Assembly: GCA_019925095.2 (NCBI GenBank)
Contig: CM034403.1
Location: 3,105,690-3,169,689, forward strand
Length of the DNA: 64,000 nucleotides
Origin: Dendrolimus kikuchii
Taxonomy: Eukaryota > Arthropoda > Insecta > Lepidoptera > Lasiocampidae
Reading direction: 5' to 3'
Below, piece by piece: positions 20,320 through 30,597 of the stretch; position 1 is the first letter of the stretch; each line of letters starts with the position of its first letter. The notes under the pieces are model-generated. The model was given only the letters and a program-made list of their open reading frames with translations. It was not told the origin of the DNA and ran no database searches. The position numbers were made by a program, and so were the translations under genes.

Positions 20320-20760
20320 TAATGAATGTGGTATTGCTGGACTATATCAGGGGTATTAACAAGCTATCTGGCAGGTTATTCGAGACAGTTTAATGGATTT
20401 CACTGATTGTAAAACGAAATACGAATACTATAGAGTATAGACAATTAGACACTGAGTCACTATGACTAAAAATACTATTAAGGTCCAATATATATTTGAT
20501 CAAAAACAAACTTGTCTTAATCTACAAGGCTCGGAAATCAATCTAACTTACAAATTAGTTGTCAATTATTTCCAGATGAGAGTGATTTTTGATTTTGAGT
20601 ACGAAATGAAATTTAATTAATACTTATTAATTTAAATAATAGAAGTAAAAACTGCATTTATCATTTTGAAAGTTAAATAAATTTCGAAACGAATTGTAAT
20701 GATAATTTTAAGGAGCAGGTAAGACTTAATATTTCAGAATTCTATCTTAATTATTCAAGT
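20320..20760. other. AT-rich stretch, no supported feature
   Basis: No repeat match, array or exon-like frame could be supported. Confidence 0.5.
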
Positions 20761-20765
20761 TGTTC

Positions 20766-21015
20766 CACTTCAAATTCAAAGGTTTTTATTCAAAATAAGT
20801 TCCATTGGAGAACACTTTTTGAAGGTCATAGATGTAAGTCAAAATTTAAATCTAATTCCTATTCTACGTACACCGCTTCGCAACGTGTTATCGCCGTTTA
20901 AAGGAGAAGAAGCGGCATGAAACTCCCCAGCAACACGTCTAGTTAAAAAATCATCTCAGGCTCTTTTTTCTAATAAATGTAGAAGTTGTATTACAATTAC
21001 GTTTCAAAGGATGAA
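20766..21015 (-). mobile_element. LINE 3' tail fragment (gaataaaagctttt type)
   Basis: Related to 8145-8330, with a longer middle part (ttccattggagaacactttt). Both share accgcttcgca and cagcaacacgtctagttaaa-type blocks. Confidence 0.5.
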
Positions 21016-21148
21016 TAGAGTTGTAACAAACAGACAAATTGTTACCTTCGATATCTTGTAGGGTTCAGAAGATTTAAATATTTGTCACCACGCTTCAAGG
21101 AATTCTTGGATACAGGTATAGTACTTGCAATTTACGAAGGCAAGCAGA

Positions 21149-21322
21149 AACACGTATATATATGTGCGTGAGATCAAAAGTTGGTATGATTGGATGGCAC
21201 CCTTGCAGCTGGTCGTTCCGTCAGACACGCACACTGTCGCAATATGCATGTACACGTTCAACCACAATCAAAGCCCAATTGCATTCCTAGAATGCAAGAA
21301 CTGCAACATTAAAAGTCCGTAA
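21149..21322 (+). CDS. exon-like frame of unknown product
   Basis: The frame reads TYIYVREIKSWYDWMAPLQL, then VVPSDTHTVAICMYTFNH, then NQSPIAFLECKNCNIKSP-stop. It looks more protein-like than surrounding frames: aromatic and cysteine residues, a balanced composition, and no low-complexity sequence. It could be the final exon of a small secreted protein. Possible acceptor sites are weak (gcaag-cag near 21143), and the phase is not settled. It ends just before a SINE. It might equally be chance. Confidence 0.25.
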   Translation, partial: NTYIYVREIKSWYDWMAPLQLVVPSDTHTVAICMYTFNHNQSPIAFLECKNCNIKSP

Positions 21323-21351
21323 GATTTTTAAATATCTACAATTTTGAGAGT

Positions 21352-21560
21352 TATGACGGCCTCTCAGTTTGATTGGGTAAACCTTTGCCACCGTAGCCCA
21401 CTGGAACGCAGAGATCCCAGCTTCAACTTCTAGATTGATACATTTAGCAAATAAACTTTGTATTATTTGCTATGGTCTGAGTATCTCGCATCGATCCCAG
21501 AATAGTACGGTTGTATATTACTCATAACACAAGCTTGTTACGTGATAAGCTTTTCTTTCG
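21352..21560 (+). mobile_element. tRNA-derived SINE, old copy
   Basis: The order of blocks is as in 7862-8110, with much divergence. The A-box region is gtttgattgggtaaaccttt, the B box is destroyed (cagcttcaacttctagattg), and the body retains ttatttgctatggtctgagt and attactcataacacaagctt. Confidence 0.6.
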
Positions 21561-21607
21561 CGATTCTTCAGGAATACTACAATATGGGACTCTTCAAACA
21601 AGGCATA

Positions 21608-21845
21608 AATAGTTTTTTTTTTTATGTTTGCATGTAAGCAAATTGGCAAACGGGTCTTGATGGCATGTAGTTACCGTCACCCAAGGTCATCTGCAATACT
21701 AAAAGAGCCGATGCATCGTATTGTTGTAGATGTTTACAATATCGACGATGAATGCAACGCAGCGTTGTGTTGCAGGTGTCCACGGGTGACGGTAGCCACA
21801 TGCTATCAGGATGAACCTGGCTGTTCGCCTGCAAGCAAACAGAAT
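21608..21845. mobile_element. foldback element related to family A
   Basis: The left half (tgtttgcatgtaagcaaatt, then gcatgtagttaccgtcaccc) is mirrored in the right half (acgggtgacggtagccacatgc, then cgcctgcaagcaaacagaat). The word pair 'gtagccgatgcgttgcc' and 'cacctgcaacac' also appears near 63660-63735. Confidence 0.6.
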
Positions 21846-21849
21846 GTGA

Positions 21850-22450
21850 TAATCGTAAAGTCCTAACAAAATGCTATCTGAAATTTCAGCACAAAAGATA
21901 AAAGTAAATTAATAATGAATTTTCCGATTGGCAACACTTTATGGACATTAACTTGAAAATCGTTCAAATTAATTGCCGTCCAATTTCACACTCGACTAAT
22001 TAATTAACTTTTTTTTTAATTGGAAACCAATTTAAAAACTTTTCCTGTTTACCTTTCAGCCTTTGATTTACGGTTATATGATTGTATTTTATGGAAATGT
22101 TATGTGACAATTATTTTGTACTCTTCATTACGTTTTGGTTGAAAGGGACAGAGAATATATTACTCAGTAAGTATTGTGCATTCAAAGTTGCCAGTACCTA
22201 ACGAACTGTTCGTTTATAAACAAGTCCTGATGCCAGTCTGACTCTTTTTTTTACATGAGGAAATGCATTGCTTGATGGATATACAAACTTTTTGTATATG
22301 GTAAATTTGAATTTAATATTGGAATGCGTGGCTGTCTTAAGTTTGTTTCTGCCACCATTGAAGTCACACTCGAAAATATATCTTGTAACAACGTAAACCT
22401 CTCGTATGTAATAATCACGTCTTCTTAGCCCCCAACATTGCTGCATCATC
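21850..22450. other. AT-rich stretch, no supported feature
   Basis: I see only short chance frames and no repeat match. Confidence 0.45.
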
Positions 22451-22454
22451 AGCT

Positions 22455-23400
22455 GCGCGGGGAATTACTTCGCGGCCGGTGTGTGGGGCTCCACCGCTAC
22501 CGATGTGCGTCGGCACGACCGGCGCGGGTAAACCCACTAAAACCCCATGGGTGCCTTCTCCTCGCCCATGTGCCGGGGTCATTTTTTTTTTATTGGATTT
22601 GACTTTATGTTGTTTTATTTTATTTTATTTTATTTGGGAGGTTAACAGCTGTGATCTTACAAACTAAAGTTTACAAACTAGCGTTATAGAAATAGCTAAA
22701 GAACAGCTAATTATAAACCTCCACAGATGACAGGGAAATAAAAATAAAGTATAAAATACAATAATTTTAGAAATAAAGAACAATAATAAGAACATTATGT
22801 GACGGGGAAACTAGCAATTATTAAAATAGGCTTTGATTAAATTCGCATTTACAGATGCTAGACTATCCACAAACAAGTCAATGTCAACATAATCCGACTT
22901 GTTGAGTTTGTTGTTGTTGGTCCGAAGACCTCACAATTTTACCGAAGTTTTCGAGGCGCTCGCCTCGAAAACCCCGTCGTAGCCTTGATAGACGCGCAAA
23001 CGTCAAAAATAAAACAAACGCTTGAAAACAGTATAGTCTTTTTTGATTAGATGGTAATTGTTGTGGACAAAGAGCACACCCCCTGAAATGCCCGCCGGAG
23101 CACACCTACTCTCCGCGCCCCGCATACCTCCGACGCCCATAGCTCGCACAATTAGCAGCTAGGCGTCGTACGGAACGCGGGATATAGAAACGGCCTTGGA
23201 AGCCGGAAGGAACTCGCCTCCTCGAGCGTGCTGCTTCCGGGCTGAACGCCTCCGCTCCCACGGAGTCGGGAAGCCCCCAAAGTCCGGTATCGCTGAAACA
23301 GCCATCTGCGGCTATTCAGGTGGGTCCAGCTCCAAAAAACAAAAAAAAACGGAAGGAACTCACTCTCACTCAACTCTCTCTTGACTCTCTCGCGCACTTT
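22455..23400. repeat. GC-rich repeat fragments, unclassified
   Basis: Three GC-rich patches (22455-22580, 22900-22985, 23080-23330) interrupt AT-rich DNA. The word ggttcgaagacct/ggtccgaagacct followed by acaa(c/t)tttaccg is shared with 39365-39400. A palindrome cgaggcgctcgcctcg lies at 22950-22966. These look like pieces of LINE 5' or ORF1 regions, but no protein motif supports that. Confidence 0.35.
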
Positions 23401-23653
23401 CTGTATTTATTCTATGTATAGTTTAATTTTAAATAACGTTAATAATAATCATACAGTCCAGTCTATATCGAGTTTCATTTTAAAAGAAGCAACTGCCAAC
23501 AATAGTAATATTAATGAGGTATTTTTTAAATACTTCATTAAAAAAAACATTAACTGCAGTACGGGGAACGGATAGCCAAATCAGCGTAGATACTTTTTAA
23601 TAACATACAGAGTGTCGAGAGAGTATAGCCCTTCAGAAGCCTAGCCCTTATTT

Positions 23654-23857
23654 TAGGAAAACAATGTCCATCAGACGAATTTCATAAATCATGCACGTTT
23701 TACGAAGAATATACCTGTTGGGCTAGCGAGGACATGCTGGAGAGAGTAAAAACACCTCCCAAAAAGCTCGCCGTCTGCACAGCTGGATGCTTTTGCAAGT
23801 ACAAAATATCTGATAACTACACCTTTCAATTCATTTGCATTATTATCTTTAACGAAG
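23654..23857 (+). CDS. divergent TIL-domain exon, opposite strand to the main TIL gene
   Basis: After ttattttag a phase-1 frame reads KQCPSDEFHKSCTFYEEYTC, then WASEDMLERVKTPPKKLAVC, then TAGCFCKYKISDNYTFQFIC. The CP.DE opening, TC, and C..GCFCK core are TIL features. Two of the usual ten cysteines are missing, and a lysine-rich insert precedes the core. A weak donor (gtttgt at 23858) would leave in phase 1; otherwise the frame runs into a CR1 tail and stops near 23880. No partner exon was found on this strand. It sits in the first intron of the minus-strand TIL gene, so it may be an inverted duplicate or a relic of a neighbouring gene. Confidence 0.6.
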
Positions 23858-23861
23858 GTTT

Positions 23862-24228
23862 GTTTGAAGGCTTTGAGCGATAAGGCCGCCTATTGTATCG
23901 CCTAGAAAATATTGCAAATATGGTCTGTTTTTGTAATTGTATGTTTTGGTGTGCAATAATCTTGCCAGGTGGTAGGGCATTTGCCCGACTGGATGGCTAC
24001 CACCCCTGGTCTAGAGCATGCCGCCATAACAACTTTGAGTTGTGTTCCGGCATTAGTGAACAGGTTCCAGTCTCTCTTAAGAGAGCAGCAGCGCATTTGT
24101 AGCAACTTTGGTGTTGCAAATGTCCATAGGCGATGGTAACCGCTTTCCATTAAGTAGGCCGTCTGCCTGTCTGCTGTACTCCCGCAATAAAAAAAAACAG
24201 TTATCTCTCTCTCTCTCTCTCTCTTTCT
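23862..24228 (+). mobile_element. CR1-like LINE 3' tail interrupted by family A
   Basis: The tail reads gagcgataaggccgcctatt, then ctgtttttgtaattgtatgt, then ggtgtgcaataa at 23951-23962, and resumes with agttatctctctctc at 24198. The uninterrupted form is visible at 31700-31812 (gtgcaataaagatttatctc). The gap is exactly filled by family A (23963-24197). Confidence 0.8.
23963..24197 (+). repeat. family A repeat nested in a CR1-like tail
   Basis: Starts gccaggtggtagggcatttg and ends cccgcaataaaaaaaaac. The host tail is continuous on both sides. Confidence 0.85.
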
Positions 24229-24289
24229 GTTAAAAAAAGCACTTCGTGCGAACGAGCATGTATGAAGAGATTAATGAAAGATGAAGTGA

Positions 24290-24515
24290 AAGACAAACCG
24301 CTCCCGGGAATAATTCCGCAAGATCAGTAAAAAAATTGCATCGGAATTATATTTTTTCACTATAATCAATTTAAACTGCGCCGAGGAAAACCCCGGGGAA
24401 CTCCTGGGATATAAAGTACCGCAGATTTTAAGTCTGATAATTTGGTATCGATCAGGTGAAACGTCATCAAAATTGACCCAATAATTTTTACGTGAATCCC
24501 GAACAAACATTTACA
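24290..24515. repeat. dispersed repeat (cgctcccgggaa type)
   Basis: Shares cgctcccgggaa, then tttttacgtgaatcccgaacaaac-type words with 45490-45760. Non-coding and class unknown. Confidence 0.5.
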
Positions 24516-24544
24516 ATGTTATGATATTATAGAAGACTCGCAGT

Positions 24545-24960
24545 ACCCGACAGAGGTTGACCTGTCCTTCAAAAATAATAATCTTTAATCCGATTGCAGC
24601 AACAGCTACCGGGATCAATTGTTAATCTAAACCAATTGCGAATCCATTTGAACAAAAACAAAAAAAAACATCAAGTTCGGTCCCACTGCTTAGGAGTTCA
24701 TTGGCGCTATCTACCGGGTCCAATTGTAAATCTAAACCATCCCAGGACCCGCTTGAACACGCACAAATATTTTCATCAAATTCAGTTAAATCTTTTAAGA
24801 CTAATTCAGTAAAGAATTTTATAAAAGATTTTCGGGTCAGACATCCTCGCGGGTGTCCTCAGAAAACCCTACCAAACTTTCATCAGAATCTGATCAAGGC
24901 TTTAGGAGCGCATCGAGGACAAACATACCAACATTGACTTTTATTTATAAGTATAGATGT
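24545..24960 (+). mobile_element. diverged family K copy
   Basis: Contains taccgggtccaattgtaaat and aaaccatcccaggacccgct, matching the ggttccaattgcgaatctaa and accatccgggaacccact blocks of 4371-4717. It ends in a different tail. Confidence 0.45.
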
Positions 24961-24982
24961 CATGACCATTATATATATGGAT

Positions 24983-25277
24983 TGATATGAGATGGTGCGG
25001 CCACGTTGTACGCCTGAAAGACACTAGAAGGCCTAAAGCTGTATTTTACTCCTAGCTTAAGGATTGAAAGCACAAATCTGGTGGTCAATTTCTGCCATCT
25101 GTCTGCATGTGACATCCCAAGTGACGGTTGGGAAGATCTTGCTCTGCAAAGAAGGGAGTGGCGTAATTCTATTGATAAAGCTGTTGCTGCCTTCGAAACG
25201 CAGCGCGTAGTACAGTCTGACGAGCAACGCCTTATCAAAAAGAACCGCCCTAAAATCTCCTACAACTATATAAGGTA
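24983..25277 (+). pseudogene. LINE C-terminal RT fragment (sister of 27386-27781)
   Basis: Frames broken by stops carry RWCGHVVRLKDTRRPKAVFY, then DLALQRREWRNSIDKAVAAF and ETQRVVQSDEQRLIKKNRPK. The second part aligns with the minus-strand element at 27386-27781 (SLAAQRPGWRRMVNSQVREF). The zinc-finger end is lost because the RTE fragment at 25278 follows directly. Confidence 0.55.
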
Positions 25278-25590
25278 ATGAAAGGAATGCTCCGGTGGTT
25301 CGGGCATGTTGAAAGAATGCATGATGAAAGAATGACTAAACAGATATACAATGCAAAAGTGGATGGATGCAGAAGTCGTGGAAGGCCACGACACACCTTC
25401 CATGATCAAATTGATCGTGTACTAGCAGAAGGTGATGTCAGGAGCCTTAAGAACAGACGAGCGTGCATGACAAGAGTTATGAATGTCAAAGAAGCAAGTG
25501 AGGTGTGTAAGAATAAGCCTGAATGGCGTTCTGTTGTTCGTGCCTACCCCGCATGGGAACTGGCGTGAGGTTATGTATGTATGTATGTAA
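25278..25590 (+). pseudogene. RTE-like LINE 3' end with (ATGT)n tail
   Basis: A 96-codon frame from MKGMLRWFGHVERM to YPAWELA-stop, followed by tatgtatgtatgtatgt. It is the most intact of the short copies. It is truncated at the same region as 3297. Confidence 0.75.
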
Positions 25591-25828
25591 CTATATATAC
25601 GACTTATCAGGACGGCTGTATTGAGCTCCTTGCAGAAGAACTTTTAAAACCAAATTTGGTTTCACTAGCCATCGGCGTTCAGCACAGCCGGAGTTGACAA
25701 GGTTAAGGAGAGAGAGAGAAACGTCAAGGAGGACTACATATATATGCATTGCTACTTTAGAGGACATTAAAATCATATTTATTGATTTAGTTTAATTAAT
25801 CACTTGACAGTAATTTACTTCTATTTTC

Positions 25829-26092
25829 CAGAAGAGGTCTAGTACGCGCATATCTGGATGGTCCTTGTATTCAAGCAGCTGGTTGTAAAAATCAAGAATT
25901 GGAACAAAGTATCAAGAACCTCCCGAAAGCTGGACAGCTTTTTGTACTCCAACTCTTTCAACAACCTCAACTCTGAAATCGATTGTACTACGACAGGGAA
26001 CCACGTCTGCGTTTTTTTCTTCTAAAGCTACAGATCGACACACGAGCAAACCGTGGTTTTGGACAGCGGTATTTCGTTCGAGCGGCATCATA
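25829..26092. other. exon-like stretch with acceptor site, unresolved
   Basis: ctattttccag precedes a frame reading RGLVRAYLDGPCIQAAGCKN, which stops near 25974. A minus-strand frame across 25912-26090 (VALEEKNADVVPCRSTIDF) is equally open. Neither is recognised, and both could be chance or a broken exon. Confidence 0.2.
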
Positions 26093-26210
26093 CAATACTC
26101 TTTATTGCACACCAACATTACATAGATAAAATACGCAATAAACTTACTTACTAAAAGATAGTACAATGGGCGGCCTTATTGCTAAAAGCAATCTCTTCCA
26201 GGCAACCTTT
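26093..26210 (-). mobile_element. CR1-like LINE 3' tail
   Basis: On the minus strand it reads gttgcctggaagagattgct, then aaggccgcccattgtac, then ggtgtgcaataaagagtatt. Confidence 0.65.
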
Positions 26211-26325
26211 GGATGGACAAGATCTAATCGCACAGATAGCGTTGGCGTGCAGTTGAAATAAATATCAATATAATAATAAAATTATTAGTATCCATCTATA
26301 TATATATATATATATATATATACTA

Positions 26326-26885
26326 GCGGCCCCGTCAGACGTTGTCCTGCCTTTAAAAAATAAAATTCTAGAACCCGATCCCAGAGCCACCTACAGGTTC
26401 TAATTGCGAATCTAAACCATCCGGGTACCCACTTAAACACAAAAACAAAATCGTTCCAGGTGATAAGGAGGATTCCAGAACCCTGTCTCAGCGCCATCTA
26501 CCGGTTCTAATTGTGAATCTAAAAGAGTAATATATTTCTTTTATTCTAAGTCATGACAAAATAAGATTTAAAAATATCTTGCCGAAAAATTAAAGTTTAT
26601 AATTAACAAATAAAAAATAGGGGTTGATCGTAGAGGGGTGAAAATTTAGGATTGTAAGTATATTTTAATGCTGTATCCGAAAAAAATAAAATAATAATTT
26701 TTTGTCCAAAGAATTAAAAAAATAATTTTAGGGTTGGACAACCCTTATCACTTAGGGGGATGAAAAATAGATGTTGGCCGATTCTCATAGATACCGGATA
26801 AGCACAAAAAATTTCATCAAAATCGGTCAAGCCGTTTCGGAGGAGTATGGCAAACTGTGACACGAGAATTTTATATATTAGATAT
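26326..26885 (+). mobile_element. family K repeat, long copy
   Basis: Starts actagcggccccgtcagacg and carries the two ggttctaattgcgaatctaa-type blocks. It continues through gggttggacaacccttatca and aagccgtttcggaggagtat, and ends gacacgagaattttatatat + tagat against (TA)n. Confidence 0.65.
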
Positions 26886-26915
26886 ATGTATATATATATA
26901 TATATATATATTAGA

Positions 26916-27003
<88 letters not shown>
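26886..27003. repeat. (TA)n tract between inverted repeats
   Basis: About 118 bp of almost pure TA, with two gtatat/tagatatatg interruptions near its left end. It joins the tails of the two inverted family K copies. Confidence 0.95.
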
Positions 27004-27005
<2 letters not shown>

Positions 27006-27322
27006 AAAGTCGTGTTAGTTACACTATTTATAACTCAAGAACGGCTATATCGATTTGACTGAAAATTGGTGGGGAGGTAGATTAAAACCAGGAGACGGAC
27101 ATAAAATACTTTTATACCGTTGGAACCGGTAGGTGGCGCTGAGATCGGGTTCTAGAATCCTCCTAATCACCTCGACCGATTTTAGTGATTTTGTTTTTGT
27201 CTGTTTGAGTGGGTCCCCGGATGGTTTAGATTCATAATTAGAACCGGCAGGTGGCGCTGGGATCGGGTCCTAGATTTTTATTTTTTCAGAGCAGCACAAC
27301 GTCTGCCGGGGCCGCTAGTATA
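27003..27322 (-). mobile_element. family K repeat, inverted copy
   Basis: Read on the plus strand it runs agaaagtcgtgttagttaca, then ggttggaaccggtaggtggc-type blocks, and ends cgtctgccggggccgctagt. It is the reverse of the unit at 4371-4717 and stands tail-to-tail with 26326-26885. Confidence 0.7.
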
Positions 27323-27349
27323 TTATAGTTATAAAAATATGATGATTGT

Positions 27350-27781
27350 TCCGACCGTTTTCGGCCATGGCGACCACTTTGACCCCTAGTCAGATAATTG
27401 AAGCTGGTGCGTGCGAAGATGGCTTATGTAGCCTATCTTGGCGGCGAAACTCCGTACACACCAAGGGCACGTGAGTACGCCGTTGTCATAGTTGTATATA
27501 ATGGCAGCAGGTGGGCGAGCCTTTAACTGGTCGCATTTAGTATCAAGGTCACCTATACGCTGAACCTCGAACTCGCGTACTTGGCTGTTCACCATCCTGC
27601 GCCATCCTGGCCGCTGTGCTGCCAAGCTTTCCCATCGAGAGGGCTCTATATTGCATCTTTTCATGTGTCGCATTAGGACATCCTTGTACCGGAGAAGGGG
27701 ACCGCCATGATTCCGCTTTCCCTCCTCCAATTCAGAAAACGTATAAAAATATATACGTACATAGACATACAAAACAAACAA
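27350..27781 (-). pseudogene. LINE C-terminal fragment with C2H2 zinc finger
   Basis: A 131-codon frame starts after a MFVLYVYVRIYFY lead that is not part of the family. It carries GPLLRYKDVLMRHMKRCNIE, then SRWESLAAQRPGWRRMV, and ends with the finger CPWCVRSFAAKIGYISHLRT + H. RYKD followed by W.LA..R..WR and a final C-x2-C...H-x3/4-H finger is a pattern seen at the C-terminus of several insect non-LTR retrotransposon polyproteins. The catalytic RT part is missing. The 3' flank (27350-27385) holds ggtcgccatggccgaaaacg on the minus strand. Confidence 0.6.
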
Positions 27782-27785
27782 TAAA

Positions 27786-28065
27786 CACGTTATACAGTTA
27801 GATAGTGCTCCTTCACAAGTCTGTTAAAGGAGTGGATAGATTTAGCAGATCGGACATCTGCCGGCAGAGCATTCCAGAGATGCGCAGCCTGAACTGAGAA
27901 CGATCTTCCGTAAATCTCCGTAGTATGTATCGGTGTCCTAAGTCGCAACTTCTCTGACGTTCTTTAAGGTAAGACGGGGTCCTAGGATCAAACAGTATAT
28001 TACAAAGAAGAGACAGAACAAGAGCATTACGGCGAAGTAGAATTGCCAACCATTTGTTCTTTGTG
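27786..28065 (-). pseudogene. CR1-like LINE, C-terminal RT fragment with frameshift
   Basis: The minus frame reads LAILLRRNALVLSLLCNILF and then DPRTPSYLKERQ, the conserved CR1-like ending also seen at 31083 and 43618. The following segment, normally F.VQA..LWN.LP..VR.AKS, is present only in another frame (catctctggaatgctctgcc). Confidence 0.6.
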
Positions 28066-28199
28066 GCGTCATTGTGTGTAACGAACCTAAAATATTAAAT
28101 TTTGAAGTAACAAAGCATTTAATTGTTGGTTTTGTTAAAATGTATTTATTTGTTTTACTAATTGAATATTACAGAAAAAGAATTAGTTTTTATTAATTC

Positions 28200-28800
28200 T
28201 TTCAAGCTCACGGGCCATAAAAATGGCCCGGACTTTTGGGGAGCTTGCGTGGGGCCATGGGAAGGCCAACACGTAGAGGCCCCTTGACAAATTTAATGTA
28301 AATGTGGCGTGACACTGACCGGCGATTATCCCTGTCTACAATATATAGTAATGCACCCAAGGACAAGCCCCGGCCAGTGTAGGACTATTGTGGGAAATGC
28401 GGACAAGAAGTACCGGGCTATTGTGGTGAACTGCTAATGGGTCTGGGAATATGGGGACTATGGCGTCTGCCCGTCGCAATGTTCAGGGAACATGGAAAAA
28501 TGGGCAGACGGTGACTCGCCATTCCCTGCATGGGCCCCAAAAAATACCATAGAAGACAGGGGCAACATGGGTGTGAGTGGCTAAGGGGTGTCGAGAGGTG
28601 GGCTGCAGGTTCACCGAAGCTACTTCTGACGTGATGCCATTTATCACTTCCACCCCTGGAGCTTGAGTCTTAGCTCTAGCGATCTCCGAGCCGGCTGGTT
28701 AAGGCAAGCACGGAGGCCTTGCCTTGGCCCCCGGAGTCAGGTACGAGGTGTCGCTGCTCACCTAAGGCTTCGCCACAAAGCCCCCCTGCGGGTAATTCTT
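28200..28800 (+). repeat. family E, GC-rich dispersed repeat, long copy
   Basis: Starts near ctcacgggccataaaaatgg and runs through cacgtagaggccccttgaca and cccaaggacaagccccggcc to gcttcgccacaaagcccccc. The first 190 bp recur at 40545-40735. It is stop-rich in all frames read and is likely a LINE untranslated region; class not established. Confidence 0.6.
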
Positions 28801-28844
28801 ATATTATTATATTAATTCCTATTATTATTTATTTGGGTGGTTTT

Positions 28845-29012
28845 GGACTTACGCCAAAAGGAAGGTTTGCACTGAAAATATTCTAAGTGCAAACCTTGTT
28901 TGCTGAAAATGCGGCGCACAAATTCTCAAATTACGCTCTGTGTATAATAATGTAGAAATAATGTAATTACGTCGCTATTTATTCAAATAAAGTTTTTCTT
29001 TCTTTCAAAATA
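28845..29012 (+). mobile_element. LINE 3' tail with (TTTC)n end
   Basis: Reads aaggaaggtttgcactgaaa, then ctctgtgtataataatgtag, and ends aataaagtttttctttctttc. Sister of 290-500 (minus). Confidence 0.6.
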
Positions 29013-29296
29013 TTTTGATTCGTGGAAAACGCATAATAAACTTCAGAATTCCCAGTGGCCTTCATGTATATAACGTCACGCATAACTTGAAAGAGACATT
29101 CGGTCACGTTTTATGGAAACCGGCAAATAACGTGCGGAACTAATCTCTAATCAGACCACAGTCCCTGCCCACTGTCTGATCTTGATAGAAGAAATACGAG
29201 TTAATTAATGCTGCTCTGGTTTCCTAAGGTTTATGTGCCATTGGTAAACGAAGACGATGTAATATAAGCTATTAAGTTATACATAATACATTCTTT

Positions 29297-29450
29297 TCAA
29301 ACTTTTTAACGACTTATAATTTACTGTCTATTTCAAATAGACTATTTGGCTGACACATTCCATAGAACGTAACTTGTAGCAATATCTTTACTTGGCCTAT
29401 GAATAAGATACAAATTTTAATTATACAGAAATAAATTAATACATTTACTT
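29297..29450 (+). repeat. local direct duplication, copy 1
   Basis: Matches 29744-29852 (tttaacgacttataatttac, then gacacattccatagaacgta, then acttgtagcaatatctt) and, after an interruption, 30093-30118 (ataaattaatac). Confidence 0.75.
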
Positions 29451-29493
29451 TTTTTGTGCAATTAAAAAAGTAAAGGTATTAATCAATTTCTTC

Positions 29494-29690
29494 TGAGTTC
29501 AGCAGACAGGCAGACGGCCCACTTGATGGAAAGCGGTTACCGTCGCCTATGAACATTTGTAACACCAAAGGTGCTGCCAATGTGCTGCCGCTCTCTGAAG
29601 GGTGACTGGAACCTGGCCACTAATTCCGGAACACAACTCAAGGTTGTTACGGCGGCATACTCTAGACCACCACCTGACTGTGGGTTTGTG
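29494..29690 (-). repeat. family A repeat, truncated copy
   Basis: From gagttcagcagacaggcaga to ccaccacctgactgtggg. It lies between the two halves of the local duplication. Confidence 0.8.
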
Positions 29691-29743
29691 ATTGTGTGAT
29701 TATGATGAAAATATGATAAATATTAAATCTTTCTTAATTCTCA

Positions 29744-30120
29744 AACTTTTTAACGGCTTATAATTTACTGTCTATTTCAAATACAATGATATGGCTGACA
29801 CATTCCATAGAACGTAACTTGTAGCAATATCTTATACTTAACCTAATCTATACATATAATAAAACTGTAGAGGTCGAATTTCTGTACAATGAAAACAAAA
29901 TGCTAAACACCGAGTCAGGGGGTGTAAGAAGTGAAATAGAACTAATTTAGATTTGTTCAAATTTTTTGTTTCTGTTTGTACCGGCTAATCTCCGAAACGA
30001 CATACTTTTGATCCGGAAAAATTAAAGAGTTCCCGTGGGATAGTTAAAAAACCGCACCACGCGGACGAAGAGGCGGGAATCATCTAGTTATACATAAATA
30101 AATTAATACTTCTTACTGTT
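29744..30120 (+). repeat. local direct duplication, copy 2, split by an insertion
   Basis: The duplicated text ends at about 29852 and resumes at about 30090. In between lies a 240-bp Helitron-like element. Copy 1 shows the uninterrupted order. Confidence 0.7.
29853..30090 (+). mobile_element. Helitron-like non-autonomous element ending CTAGT
   Basis: Begins ctatacatataataaaactg and contains ggctaatctccgaaacgaca. Its right end is ccgcaccacgcggacgaaga + ggcgggaatcatctagt. The right end is the standard accacgcggacgaa...ctagt terminus. Confidence 0.6.
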
Positions 30121-30597
30121 GAAACGTGACATTATAATTAAAATCACGATGTTATCATAAACATTTTTAATACTCAGAAATGATCGTCAATCGAATATTA
30201 ATCAACTTATGTTACGCAGAACGTCACATCGCTAGACTTACCAAATCAACGTCATAACTGTCACCCATGCCGTCCTGTTTGAAACAAACTATAAAACATA
30301 TTGCTTCCATGAAATTACTTCGGTTGAAAGTTCAAAGGCACAGAACTAAAAGAACATGACCGTAATCAATGACATTAAATGATTCAAGTGTATATGGATC
30401 ACTTTGGTTGATTCAATCAAATTGAAAGACAGAAATGAATCGTCTAATATGGGCTTAAGTAATATGCAGATAGGTTGCAGATTGCTGCATAGAATAATTA
30501 ATTTAATGTAAATTATATATGAATGAAATGCTTCAGTAAAGGACTGACTGACTGATGGACATTTATGAATTTTTATTTTTTAACGTTCATTTTAATT
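30121..30597. other. AT-rich stretch, no supported feature
   Basis: No array, repeat match or exon-like frame. Confidence 0.5.
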
